Assembly: GCA_963837365.1 (NCBI GenBank)
Contig: CAWIMW010000001.1
Coordinates: 1 to 64,000, forward strand
DNA length: 64,000 nucleotides
Reading direction: 5' to 3'
From: CAWBXL01 sp963837365
Lineage (GTDB): Bacteria > Acidobacteriota > Terriglobia > Terriglobales > Acidobacteriaceae
Both the position numbers and the translations under genes were made by a program. The notes below the pieces were generated by a model. It did not search any database and was not told the DNA's origin. It saw only the letters and a program-made list of their open reading frames with translations. Each line of letters opens with the position of its first letter. Position 1 is the stretch's first letter. Shown here one piece after another: positions 31,443-40,522 of the stretch.

Positions 31443-32591
31443 ATGCGCCAAGCGCACGGGGATGAGGGTGTGTCCTACGGGTTGAGCGGAGACGTGCATG
31501 CTCCGGTGCCCCCCATCCGCGAGTCGAAATATCTGAGCAAGCAGCAGTGCATCGAGATCTACCGCTACATGCTGCTCAATCGAAAGATGGAGCAGGCGCT
31601 GGAGAATCTCTACAAGCAGGGAAAAGTTGTGGGCGGAGTTTATTTTGGGCTGGGGCAGGAGGCCTGCTCCTGTGCGTCGGCTTACGCTCTCGACAAAGAT
31701 GATTGGTTTGCGCCCATGATCCGCAACCAGGGGTCGCTGCTGGTGCGCGGCTTTCGGGCGCGCGACACCATGATGCAGTACATGGCCAAGGCGGACTCGC
31801 CCACCAAGGGTCGGGACGGTACCTCGCACTTTGGCGACATTGTGGAGCGCAACATGGTGTCGCCTATCTCCATGTTGGGTGATTTAATCCCGGTGATGGC
31901 CGGCGTGGCGCTGGGCGCGCGGTTGCAGGGACGCAAGATCGCTTGCCTCACCTACATCGGCGACGGTGGGCAATCTACCGGAGTCACCTACGAAGGCTTG
32001 AACTTCGCCGCGGTGCAGGACCTGGGGCTGGTGCTGATTGTGGAGAGCAATCACTGGGCCTACTCCACGCCGTCGGAGATGCAGTATCGGGTGAAGGACC
32101 TTGCGGAGCGTGCGATTGGTTATGGGATACCGGGGGTGATTGTGGATGGCACCGATGCTTGCCAGGTTTACGACGCTACCCGCGATGCGGTTGAACGCGC
32201 GCATCAGGGCAAAGGGCCGACACTGATTGAGGCCAAGATGATGCGGATGAAGGGGCACGCCATCCATGATGCTGCGGATTATGTCCCCAAGGCGATGTTT
32301 GAATACTGGCGCAAGCGCGATCCGATTTTGCGGCTGGAAAATTATCTGGTGAATACGAAGAAATGGCTGACGGCGGCCGAGAACAAGGAGCTGATTGCCG
32401 GGGTGGAGCGGGAGATTGAGGCGGAGCGCGAGATTGCGGTGAGTTCACCGATGCCTGAGCCGGAGTCGGCTATGGGTGGCGTGTATTGCGAGGATGGATG
32501 CCATGAGGTGAAGCCGAAGTATGGGGTGCCGAAGGTGAAGGCGGGAAAGGGACAGTTCAAGGAGACGGAAGCGGCGGTGCATTTGAAGTGA
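31443..32591 (+). CDS. pdhA: pyruvate/2-oxoacid dehydrogenase E1 component, alpha subunit
   Basis: A 382-residue thiamine-diphosphate enzyme subunit that decarboxylates the 2-oxoacid. The ThDP-binding GDGGQSTGVTYEGLNFAAVQ motif is near residue 180, and the phosphorylation-loop region YSTPSEMQYRVKDLAERA is near 215. The substrate may be pyruvate or branched-chain oxoacids; the lipB-lpdA-E2 context favours pyruvate or a general complex. The frame is open upstream of ATG 31443 and reads TYTIPDYRLEKPSFT, so the true start may lie further left, possibly beyond another indel. Its partner beta subunit starts 890 bases downstream. Confidence 0.9.
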   Translation: MRQAHGDEGVSYGLSGDVHAPVPPIRESKYLSKQQCIEIYRYMLLNRKMEQALENLYKQGKVVGGVYFGLGQEACSCASAYALDKDDWFAPMIRNQGSLLVRGFRARDTMMQYMAKADSPTKGRDGTSHFGDIVERNMVSPISMLGDLIPVMAGVALGARLQGRKIACLTYIGDGGQSTGVTYEGLNFAAVQDLGLVLIVESNHWAYSTPSEMQYRVKDLAERAIGYGIPGVIVDGTDACQVYDATRDAVERAHQGKGPTLIEAKMMRMKGHAIHDAADYVPKAMFEYWRKRDPILRLENYLVNTKKWLTAAENKELIAGVEREIEAEREIAVSSPMPEPESAMGGVYCEDGCHEVKPKYGVPKVKAGKGQFKETEAAVHLK

Positions 32592-33473
32592 ATATCTCCG
32601 TCCAAATCTTCGTGCTCGGAACGCTATTGTTTTCCCAACTTGCTCTAGCCCAACAGGTCGGAAGTTTGGACATGACAACGATAACGCCGCGAGAGCGCAA
32701 TCGAGAACCTGAGGGTATGGGAGGTGGGTCCTGTGGTGGAAGCTCGGATGCGCACTATCCTGAGGCTACCTGAGCCTTGTTGTTTTGGCAGATCGTGGTT
32801 GCTCATTACCAGAGTACACTTGCCGTCACGATTTAAAGTCTGCAAGGCGGACCACAGTTCTTCTGGGGCTCACACCTTGTGGAATCATCTAAACGCGAAC
32901 GTCGTTAGACGGCGCGTTTCCATTGTGTTTGGTACAGCCCGGATTTGTCACCATCACTGCCGAAGCTGTGAGCCTTTTGTCTTTGGATGATACGCAATAT
33001 ACCCTTGGCGGAAGCATCAGACTTCGAGGTCAAAATTCAAAACGTCGGCAAGGGGACGATAGTTCTTCCCTGGGTCCCAGACCTTGCAGATCTCGAACCG
33101 CAAAACCCGTTTGCTGCCTATTCCTATTTGCAGGGCACAGTTTATCTTCACCTCAGTGCAGCGAAGCGGGAGTTTCTTGTTTTCGAGTTTCTACGGTTCT
33201 CCGGAGATCTCAGGGACTCTTAAGGAGATTGCGGCCGTGACGGTACACGCTCGCACGCAATTAGTCATCTATGACGATTCGTTTTCAGCGGAATTTGGCA
33301 AATCCGATTTCTTAGATGTTCAGGTTAGTGCTGACTTGATGTTGAACAAGGTAAAGTTTGTTCCGAAGGGGAAAGATGGAAAGCCGGCGGAGACCTCCTC
33401 TTGCATCCATATTCGCACGCAACGAATGAATCAATTGAAGGCAACGATATTCCGGCCACAAAACATCGATTAG
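32588..33473 (+). pseudogene. secreted protein of unknown function, broken by several frameshifts
   Basis: The frame begins with a signal peptide (MNISVQIFVLGTLLFSQLAL, then AQQ) and a Gly-rich stretch, then stops at 32773. Plausible continuations appear in other frames: GKGTIVLPWVPDLADLEPQN (33040-33110), then SGTLKEIAAVTVHARTQLVI to the stop at 33473. No single correction joins all parts, so this is either a decayed gene or a gene with three or more indels. It lies between the two E1 subunit genes, which are normally adjacent, and so may be an insertion. No function can be given. Confidence 0.5.
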
Positions 33474-33479
33474 TTTCTT

Positions 33480-34456
33480 ATGCCACAACTCACTTATCTC
33501 GAAGCCATCCGCCAGGGAATCTGGGAGGAGATGGAGCGCGATCCTACCGTCTTCTGCCTGGGTGAAGACATCGGCATCTACGGGGGCGCGTTCAAGGTTA
33601 CCGACGGTTTCATCCACCGCTTTGGCGCAGAGCGGGTGATTGATACGCCGATCGCTGAGTCGGCGATTGTTGGTGCCGCGTTTGGCGCGTCGTTGACGGG
33701 GTTGCGTCCTGTGGCTGAGTTTCAGTTCATGGACTTCATCGCCTGCGCCATGAACCAGATCAGCAACATGGTGGCCAAGACACACTACTTGTGGGGAGCG
33801 CCTGCGCCGCTTGTCCTGCGTGGGCCCAGTGGCGGAGGGGTGCATGGCGGACCGTTTCACTCGCAGAATCCGGAGATGTGGTTTGTACATAATCCTGGGT
33901 CTGAAAGTTGTTTGTCCGGCCAGCGCTTACGATGCCAAGGGTCTGATCAAGGCTTCTATCCGAGATAACAATCCGGTTGTCTTTTTCGAGCACAAGTATC
34001 TGTACCGCCGGGTGAAGGAAGAAATCCCCGCAGGACGACTACATCGTGCCCCTGGGAAAAGCGCGCATCGCTCGTGAAGGCCACGACCTCAGCATCATTA
34101 CTTATGCGGCGATGGTTTTCACCGCACTCGAAGCCGCGGAGATTCTGGCTAAGGAAGGGATCAGCGTTGAAGTGATCGATTTACGGACACTCGCTCCGCT
34201 CGACCGCGAGGCTATCGCCAACACCGTGCGAAAGACCAGCAAAGTGATCCTGCTGCACGAAGACACGAAAACCGGAGGCATCGCCGGCGAGCTGGCTGCC
34301 ATCATTAACGAAGAAGCGTTCGATGACCTGGACGGCCCCATTGTCCGTATTACGGCACTCGATACACCGGTGCCGTTCTCTCCGCCGCAGGAGGAATATT
34401 TCCTGCCCAAAGTCAGCGATGTTGTCCGGGAAGCCCGAAAACTGAAAGCCTACTGA
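33480..34456 (+). CDS. pdhB: pyruvate/2-oxoacid dehydrogenase E1 component, beta subunit, two frameshifts
   Basis: The beta subunit completes the E1 active site. The first frame has LGEDIGIYGGAFKVTDGF, DTPIAESAIVGAAFGASLTG and GPSGGGVHGGPFHSQNPEMW. It leaves frame near 33898, where CCTGGGTCTG appears to have one G too many; the second frame gives LKVVCPASAYDAKGLIKASI and YLYRRVKEEIP. At 34028-34032 CCCC has one C too many; the third frame gives DDYIVPLGKARI and continues to the normal C-terminus. Removing both bases yields one protein of about 325 residues, the expected size. Both extra bases fall in homopolymers. Confidence 0.92.
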
Positions 34457-34529
34457 ACGGCATTCAAAAAATACCAATCAGCGGATATAACTTGAGTATG
34501 ATGGCCATGCTTACTAGTAAGGAGGACTC

Positions 34530-35084
34530 ATGCGCAAATTTTTCTGGGGTGTGATCATTACGTTGTTAATCATCTTTGTGGGAGGGCTGTCCTATGCCCT
34601 CCTGGGGTACATGCCGACCCACGCCAATGCCGCGCCACCCAGATGGGAGGCGGGCCTGGCGTCACGCGCGCTGGATGCTTCTATGGAACATCGCGCGCCC
34701 CGGGTTGCGAATCCCATTCCTCCGACCGATGACAACCTGATCGAGGGGATGAAGATTTACACCATGAACTGCGCGCTTTGCCATGGGAAGCTCGACAATC
34801 AGCCCAGCCTGTTGGTACATAATTTTTATCCCCCGGCGCCACAGTTGATTTTGGATCCCCTGGACGATCCGGAATGGCACGTCTACTACGCGGTTCGCAC
34901 CGGGGTGCGCTATACCGGCATGCCTGCCTGGGACAAAGTTCTGACTCCGGAGCAGATGTGGAAGGTCACTGCGTTTTTGACTCGCTTGGAAAAGCTGCCT
35001 CCGGGAGTGCAGGACTACTGGAAGAATTCTTTTGGGACCGGGCCGCAGGCCCATGCTGAAGGCGGGGAAGAGCACCATCATTGA
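34530..35084 (+). CDS. membrane-anchored c-type cytochrome
   Basis: A 184-residue protein with an N-terminal membrane anchor (residues 5-28) and one haem site, CALCHG near residue 83. The axial Met is probably in TGMPAWDKV near 130. It ends in a His-rich tail (EEHHH). This is a typical single-haem cytochrome c domain (cytochrome_CBB3 type), acting on the periplasmic side. It has an excellent ribosome-binding site (TAAGGAGGA, 7 bases before ATG). It separates E1 beta from E2, an uncommon place for a cytochrome, and may be expressed from its own promoter. Confidence 0.88.
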   Translation: MRKFFWGVIITLLIIFVGGLSYALLGYMPTHANAAPPRWEAGLASRALDASMEHRAPRVANPIPPTDDNLIEGMKIYTMNCALCHGKLDNQPSLLVHNFYPPAPQLILDPLDDPEWHVYYAVRTGVRYTGMPAWDKVLTPEQMWKVTAFLTRLEKLPPGVQDYWKNSFGTGPQAHAEGGEEHHH

Positions 35085-35238
35085 GAATAGCCAAAAGTCT
35101 CAGGGAACTTGGGTAGTGGTGCAGTTTCAAACTGCACCACTACCGGAATCCCGGCTTGAATCCGCAACTTTAGGAAAATCTTTATAATTAAAAATTGCGC
35201 TCCGCATGGCTTACGGTGGGGTTGCGCGGAAGGGAACT

Positions 35239-36516
35239 ATGCCGATTGACGTCATCATGCCACAGATGGGAGAGTCCATCGTTGAGGGCACTATTACCAA
35301 GTGGTTGAAGAAGCCTGGGGACAAAGTCCAGCGGGATGAGCCGCTGTTTGAGATTTCCACCGACAAGGTGGACGCGGAAATTCCTTCGCCGGCCTCGGGC
35401 GTGTTGCAGGAGATCAAAGTCGCCGAGGGAGCTACCGTAGGCGTGAATACCGTTGTCGGCAGCATTGCAGCCGACGGAGAAGCGGTTGCTGCGCCTAAAG
35501 CAGCAGCGCCTTCGCCGGCCGCGCCGCCGAAAAAGGAAACGGCCCCGGCTCCGGTGGTTCCTCAAGCCGCTCCTGCCGCCCACGCTTCCGACGAAGATGA
35601 GCATGCCCGGTCGTCACCGTTGGTGCGCAAGATTGCGCGTGAGCACAATGTGAACCTCTCGCAGATTTCGGGGAGTGGATTGGGCGGGCGAATCACCAAG
35701 CAGGACATTCTGGACTTTATTGATAAGAGTCACAAGCCTGCGGCTGGTTCAACTCCATCCAAGCCAGCACCTTCTGCTCCGGCAGCGAAGCCTGCTGCAC
35801 CTGTGGCGATCCCCGGCGATGTGGTGCCGATGACGCAGATGCGCAAGATCATTGCGCAGCGCATGATTGAATCGCGCCGTACCAGCGCGCACGTTCACTG
35901 CATGTATGAAGTGGACTTCACCAACATCGTGAAGCTGCGTGCTAAGCAGAAAGCCAGCTTTGAGCAGCGCAATGGCGCGCGGTTGACGTTCATGCCGTTC
36001 TTTGTCCGTGCCGCCCTTATCGCATTGCAGCAGTTTCCCATTATCAATGCTTCGATCGAAGGCGAAGGCATCCGCTACCACCGCCACGTGAATGTCGGTA
36101 TTGCCGTCGCTCTGGATTGGGGCCTGATCGTTCCCGTGCTGAAGAACGCCGATGAACTCAATTTCCTCGGGTTGCAGCGCGGCATCTCCGACCTGGGTGA
36201 ACGCGCCCGCAACAAGAAACTCAAGCCGGAAGATGTAGACGGCTCAACCTTCACCATCACCAATCCCGGTCAGTTCGGAGCGGTGTTCGGTCTGCCGATC
36301 ATTAACCAGCCGAACTCGGCGATCCTGGGGGTCGGTGGAATCACCAAGATGCCGCTAGTAGTCACCGACGCTGACGGTAACGATTCGATCGCGATTCGAT
36401 CCGTTGTCCACCTCACGCTGGGATACGATCACCGTCTCATTGATGGCGCCGTTGCCGATCAGTTTATGGCGCTGGTGAAAAAGACGATGGAAGAATGGAG
36501 TGAGGAAGTAGGCTAG
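35239..36516 (+). CDS. 2-oxoacid dehydrogenase E2, dihydrolipoyl acyltransferase
   Basis: About 425 residues. One lipoyl domain is at residues 1-78 with the lipoylated Lys in EISTDKVDAEIPSP. An Ala/Pro-rich linker follows, then the peripheral subunit-binding domain (SSPLVRKIAREHNVNLSQIS, near 132), a second linker, and the catalytic core ending LGYDHRLIDGAVADQF with the active-site His. It forms the core of the complex and takes electrons on to LpdA; its lipoyl group needs LipB. An upstream ATG (35206) is in frame, but ATG 35239 gives the standard MPIDVIMPQMGESIVEGTI start and has GGAAGGGA before it. Confidence 0.93.
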   Translation: MPIDVIMPQMGESIVEGTITKWLKKPGDKVQRDEPLFEISTDKVDAEIPSPASGVLQEIKVAEGATVGVNTVVGSIAADGEAVAAPKAAAPSPAAPPKKETAPAPVVPQAAPAAHASDEDEHARSSPLVRKIAREHNVNLSQISGSGLGGRITKQDILDFIDKSHKPAAGSTPSKPAPSAPAAKPAAPVAIPGDVVPMTQMRKIIAQRMIESRRTSAHVHCMYEVDFTNIVKLRAKQKASFEQRNGARLTFMPFFVRAALIALQQFPIINASIEGEGIRYHRHVNVGIAVALDWGLIVPVLKNADELNFLGLQRGISDLGERARNKKLKPEDVDGSTFTITNPGQFGAVFGLPIINQPNSAILGVGGITKMPLVVTDADGNDSIAIRSVVHLTLGYDHRLIDGAVADQFMALVKKTMEEWSEEVG

Positions 36517-36550
36517 GACTTAGGTGCTACAGTTGGCTTTGGGTGGAGCA

Positions 36551-36586
36551 TCAGTTCTCAGCTGCCAGTTCCCGGTTCTCAGGCCA
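36551..36586. repeat. AGTTCTC-type tandem repeat at the left edge of the phage island
   Basis: CAGTTCTCAGCTGCCAGTTC and CCGGTTCTCAGG form an imperfect tandem of 7-8 base units. Relatives occur at 45285-45330 and 48528-48568, each at a seam between phage modules. Confidence 0.6.
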
Positions 36587-36806
36587 AGCCGTTCTGTTTT
36601 TTCCAGGCGTCTATAGCGGCTAGGGTATTCGCGTCGGCCGCAAGCGCTGCCTTGATAGTAGCCGCAACGTTTGCCTGCTCGTCTGGGCCTAGCTGGAACA
36701 GTTGTTCCAGCTTCAAATACAAATCCACACCGAGCGGGCCAACTGTGTTGATGGCGGCCAAAATTGCCTGTATGAGCAGTGCGATTTCTTGTGCGTCGAG
36801 TGCCAT
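36579..36806 (-). CDS. small helical phage-island protein
   Basis: A 75-residue helical protein, Ala- and Leu-rich, with no membrane-length hydrophobic run of certainty. Unrecognised. It is the last gene of the leftward island, 1 base after the lipoprotein gene, and belongs to a cluster of four small genes that may serve lysis or the virion end of the transcript. Confidence 0.55.
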   Translation of the reverse strand: MALDAQEIALLIQAILAAINTVGPLGVDLYLKLEQLFQLGPDEQANVAATIKAALAADANTLAAIDAWKKQNGLA

Positions 36807-36807
36807 G

Positions 36808-37272
36808 TCAGTTTCCTTTCGCCAGTTGGAAGTCGGCTAGTACGGTTTCGGTCAGATTGACGATTCCTAGCAAGTCTTGAGTGAAGGTCTGCTGGCTCTT
36901 GGGGTTTTTTGCTCCCAGGCCGCCCGATTGAATCAGCACCGTCCCCTGGTTTTTGATTTCTTCCAGAAGCGCCTGAATTTCTGCCGCGCGATTGGTGGCC
37001 TGACTCGACCCGGTGGCCAGAATGTTTTCTATGGCTGCATGGTCTTTAGCCACGATTTCCTGATAATTCAAAATCGGCGCCGCCTGCTGCGTGGTTATGA
37101 CCCCGGCCTGTTGCGCCGCGATGATTCCTTTGGCTACGTCGTTGTTGATCTGGGCCAGCGCCGCCATGTTGACGTTGACTCTCTCCCAGGTGCTGACTGG
37201 ACCGCTGGCTTTGTGGATACAGGCTGCGGTGAATGCAGTCAGAAGAATGACCAGTGACGCTCGTTTTCTCAT
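36808..37272 (-). CDS. putative lipoprotein of the phage island
   Basis: A 154-residue protein with a lipoprotein signal (LVILLTAFTAAC, Cys18). A helical, Gln/Ala-rich mature part follows. Phage-encoded lipoproteins near holin-like genes can act as outer spanins, but the length and the absence of an adjacent inner spanin leave that open. Confidence 0.6.
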   Translation of the reverse strand: MRKRASLVILLTAFTAACIHKASGPVSTWERVNVNMAALAQINNDVAKGIIAAQQAGVITTQQAAPILNYQEIVAKDHAAIENILATGSSQATNRAAEIQALLEEIKNQGTVLIQSGGLGAKNPKSQQTFTQDLLGIVNLTETVLADFQLAKGN

Positions 37273-37312
37273 GGATCCTCCGAATGGAATGGTTCGACTT
37301 TATCGCGCGGAT

Positions 37313-37588
37313 TTACTGTCCGGAATTTGGAGTGGACTTGGCCCACAGTGAGGCGTTCAAGCACTGCACCGTCCCGTCAATCACCATACCGATCCCAGCT
37401 TTGAATTTGGCTTCGTCCACGATTTGGTGGTTGCCCAGCGCTTCTGCGGTGGCGAGCGCGGCCTGAACGAAGGAAAGGGCGGCTTCTTTTTTGTCGGTGC
37501 CGGAGCGTCCGCCAAAAAGATTTTCCACTCCAGTGACCACGCCTGGAATGTAGGCGAGGCCCTGGAGCAATTTAGTTAGAAAATTCAT
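37313..37588 (-). CDS. small protein of the phage island
   Basis: 91 residues: an N-terminal amphipathic or weak membrane segment (LLQGLAYIPGVVTGVENLFG) and a helical Ala-rich middle (EAALSFVQAALATAEALGNH). Unrecognised. It is part of the four-gene terminal cluster. Confidence 0.55.
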   Translation of the reverse strand: MNFLTKLLQGLAYIPGVVTGVENLFGGRSGTDKKEAALSFVQAALATAEALGNHQIVDEAKFKAGIGMVIDGTVQCLNASLWAKSTPNSGQ

Positions 37589-37617
37589 GCCAGTTCTCCT
37601 GTGTTTGAATTGAAGGA

Positions 37618-37932
37618 TTACTTAATGCCGAAATGATCGTGCAGGGCGATGGCAGCGCTCACCGCCATGGCAATCGCCGCATTTATCAGGCGGTCATAAA
37701 CGCTCCGCTTAATGTCATTTCGTTCCAAGGTGGTCAGGCGGTTTTCTGCCAAGGTCATCCGTCCGGGCTGATCGCTTCCAGCCAACATGTCCATCTTGGT
37801 TTCAAGGCGGCCCAGCCGTTCCAGCACTTCGCTCTGGAAATCACTATCGGTAACGCGGATCACCAGAGGCTGTTTTTCCACGCTCCCCAGATGTGTGAAT
37901 CGAGTTGAAGACTCGTGTTCGAGGTCGCTCAT
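37618..37932 (-). CDS. holin-like or XhlA-like small membrane protein
   Basis: 104 residues. A central heptad region (SEVLERLGRLETKMDMLAGS and TLAENRLTTLERNDIKRSVY) is followed by one C-terminal membrane segment (LINAAIAMAVSAAIALHDHF). This coiled-coil-plus-terminal-helix plan is shared by XhlA-type lysis accessory proteins. The start overlaps the stop of the upstream baseplate-like gene by 4 bases (ATGA), so translation is coupled. No endolysin gene is seen nearby. Confidence 0.6.
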   Translation of the reverse strand: MSDLEHESSTRFTHLGSVEKQPLVIRVTDSDFQSEVLERLGRLETKMDMLAGSDQPGRMTLAENRLTTLERNDIKRSVYDRLINAAIAMAVSAAIALHDHFGIK

Positions 37933-40268
37933 AACGGATAGTCCAGGTGCAAAGCTGCGGTGTAGCGGGAATAGCGCGGCGGTGTAGATGCATCGAACTG
38001 GCGCAGGTAGTAATCCTGCACGCGTGACAGCCGGGGCAGGGTCGCGGTCTGTGATGTATAGCGTCCTAGCAGGTTGCGGTCATTGTCCGGGCCCCAGCCG
38101 AAGTCGCTGCGGCGAATTTCTATTCCCCCGCCAGCCGGTGGGACAGCGCCGGCGTCGACGGTGACGCTGGTGGAAGTCACTCCAGTAATTGCAGCTGCCG
38201 TCAGATCGGCGATGTGGTTTGTGCCCACCTGGTCAATGGGGACCACCACAACGTCCGACAAGTTTGCAATCCGGCTGGATTGGAATTCGAACCCTAAGGG
38301 GTGAGCTGATTCTTCCGCGAAGCCAATTTTGTAAATGCTGTGGTCCTGGTCCAGATCTTTCACCTGAACTTCAACCTCACGCACCACACTGGCGAAAGTG
38401 GCGGCACGCGTAGGCACCGTAACCGGTATTGCATCGCCGGGGAAAATGTCTTGCGCATTTTGCGGAAGATAATCACTCCAGCTTTGGTATTCGCCAGCCC
38501 ATGCCGTGCCGCTAGCGTCGTCTAGCAGGGCGAGCGCCGCGTTTTCGCAATCGACGGCTGTACGTGGCGCCGGAGATTTTATGTCCAGCACGGCCGCGCG
38601 GACTCCATCATCGCTGCCGTTTGCATGCGCTGCAACGCTTGCGGGGTCGATCACGCGAGTAAGCGCCAGGCCGTGTCCGCGGTAGTGGACTTCTATCAAT
38701 TCGTTGGGTGCAGGTACGTAGGGTGTATAGAACTGCAACGCAGGCCCGGAAGAGGAGACCTGGCATTCAGCTCCGTCCGAGAGCGAACCGACAAGACGTG
38801 TGCGATAGCTGGATGAAGGCAGCGCGCTGCGAACTTCGGTATCCACCGCTTGCAGCAAACGGGTGAATGCAATCTCACAATACAGACTGCTGGAATTTAT
38901 CAAGGCATAGAGACAGTAGCTGGGCGCCGCCGTAATGACTCCATCGAAAAGCACAGTGGACGGCAGAGTAGCCGAGAGCAGGTTGGCCGGATCGATGTCA
39001 TGAACTTCCAGCACTACCCGGACGTTGGCGCTGATCTCAGCTCCACCGCGGGGATTGCCCGGCGGCCTGGCCGATGAATGGAACACCTGCTGCTTACGGT
39101 AAATTTGCGATGCGTAAAAACGAGTGGTGAACACATAATGATGGGTCAGGCTGGTGGCGACCACCGGTCCGGCCAGTGAACCGTTAATCAGCGCCTGGAT
39201 ACGCGAAGCTGCCCCGCTTGGAGTAATGCGAAAACCGGCCAGACAATTCGCAACTGTCGCTGTGGTCACATACAGTCCGCCCACTACGCCATCGGAAGCT
39301 CCGCTGAACGTAACATCTCCGTGCTGAAGGACGCAGGCCCCGCCAAGTTCGATTTGCTCGACAAATTGCACCAGGGTGTGCCCGTCCTCGCCGTTTCCAC
39401 CGGCGACTTGCAGCTTGCCGCCGTTGACACTGATGCTGCTTCCCGGATCGGTCAATATCCAGCGATTCGGGTCGAGTTCTGAACCCCTGTACTCTTCATC
39501 GAGCAGGGTCCGGGTGCTCCGGGTAAATGGCGATTGTGAGAGATAGAACCTCAAGGTGAGGCCATCGCCAACAAGATAATCTTTTACATAGGCCTGTGGT
39601 TCGGAGTGGCCGATGACCGTAATGTCATTCAAGAGTCCACTTCCGGGCACGAGCTTCAATCCGTCGGGAGAAAATGCAGCATCACTCTCGTCCAGCGGAT
39701 AGCTGGTTGTGCCGGTCGGAGAGAAAACCAGTGCGCCCGATTGCGCGCGATAACTGGCTCCGGCAAGTAGCGCGATCTCCGCTGCGTGCTCTGACCATTT
39801 TTTTTGTGGACTCGGACTGTAACTCGGCAGCTTGTCCAGGTCCTCGACAGAGCTGGTGTTGAATACTCCGGGGAGAATCTCCTGACTCAACTGTTTGAGC
39901 GCATCGCCCGCGCTTCTCGCCACGAATGGAGCGCGACTGGGGAGGCGCTTGCGGTCGAGGATTGCTTCGTCGCTGGAAGCCTTGAGCTGATATCGATACA
40001 CAGGTCCGGTTTGCCCCCAACCCAGATATTCATAAGTTGGGGCCGCGATCAGATAGCCGGTAAAGATGTCCTGATCGCTGTTGCGCTTCAGCGTGACCCG
40101 CGCACCATTCGCCGGGACAAGGAAGCTGGGACTGTCCGCAACCAGAGTCACGTGCAACTGAGAACCTTGATTCAAGCGGCGGACAATGCGCGGCAGCCCC
40201 GTACTTTCAATGGCCGAGGTGTAGTCGTGCGGACCAATGCCGTCGAAATTGTCGATTTGCAATTTCAT
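37929..40268 (-). CDS. tail hub/baseplate-like large protein
   Basis: 779 residues. The N-terminal part (FDGIGPHDYTSAIESTGLPR, and VTLKRNSDQDIFTGYLIAAP near residue 60) has a phage tail/baseplate hub look. A middle domain (about 260-430) with NRWILTDPGSSISVNGGKLQ resembles a lectin-like jelly-roll insert often used for receptor binding. The C-terminus has a fibronectin-like pattern (ATLPRLSRVQDYYLRQFDAS). The assignment rests on position and general pattern, not a firm family match. Confidence 0.6.
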   Translation of the reverse strand: MKLQIDNFDGIGPHDYTSAIESTGLPRIVRRLNQGSQLHVTLVADSPSFLVPANGARVTLKRNSDQDIFTGYLIAAPTYEYLGWGQTGPVYRYQLKASSDEAILDRKRLPSRAPFVARSAGDALKQLSQEILPGVFNTSSVEDLDKLPSYSPSPQKKWSEHAAEIALLAGASYRAQSGALVFSPTGTTSYPLDESDAAFSPDGLKLVPGSGLLNDITVIGHSEPQAYVKDYLVGDGLTLRFYLSQSPFTRSTRTLLDEEYRGSELDPNRWILTDPGSSISVNGGKLQVAGGNGEDGHTLVQFVEQIELGGACVLQHGDVTFSGASDGVVGGLYVTTATVANCLAGFRITPSGAASRIQALINGSLAGPVVATSLTHHYVFTTRFYASQIYRKQQVFHSSARPPGNPRGGAEISANVRVVLEVHDIDPANLLSATLPSTVLFDGVITAAPSYCLYALINSSSLYCEIAFTRLLQAVDTEVRSALPSSSYRTRLVGSLSDGAECQVSSSGPALQFYTPYVPAPNELIEVHYRGHGLALTRVIDPASVAAHANGSDDGVRAAVLDIKSPAPRTAVDCENAALALLDDASGTAWAGEYQSWSDYLPQNAQDIFPGDAIPVTVPTRAATFASVVREVEVQVKDLDQDHSIYKIGFAEESAHPLGFEFQSSRIANLSDVVVVPIDQVGTNHIADLTAAAITGVTSTSVTVDAGAVPPAGGGIEIRRSDFGWGPDNDRNLLGRYTSQTATLPRLSRVQDYYLRQFDASTPPRYSRYTAALHLDYPL

Positions 40269-40394
40269 AGTGAATTGAGGGTCGTCGGAGTATCGGGTTA
40301 CAGCACGGAGATTCAGCAGTTGTTACAGTTGCGTAACGGCGAATGGGACGTCATGGGACGAATCATTCCTTAGTGTTTTGTCTTTGTGGCTCTC

Positions 40395-40522
40395 TAGTAG
40401 TTTGCTGAAAAACTCGAGGTGGGTACCTCAGCGGCTAGAGCCGGCGTTCATTGCAAAGCTCTTAACGCAGGGCCAAAGGCCCTGCTCCACCCCAAATCGT
40501 AGTTTTTTCAGCAAACTGCTAG
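40395..40522. repeat. 128-bp inverted-repeat element (MITE-like)
   Basis: The left end TAGTAGTTTGCTGAAAAACT is matched in reverse complement by AGTTTTTTCAGCAAACTGCT plus A at the right end. The interior is the GTACCTCAGCGGCT...GGCCCTGCTCCACCCC repeat also present at 19872-19945. No coding capacity. The right end supplies the stop codon (TAG, 40521-40519) of the next gene. Flanking target-site duplication is unclear, at most CTAG/TAG. Confidence 0.8.
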
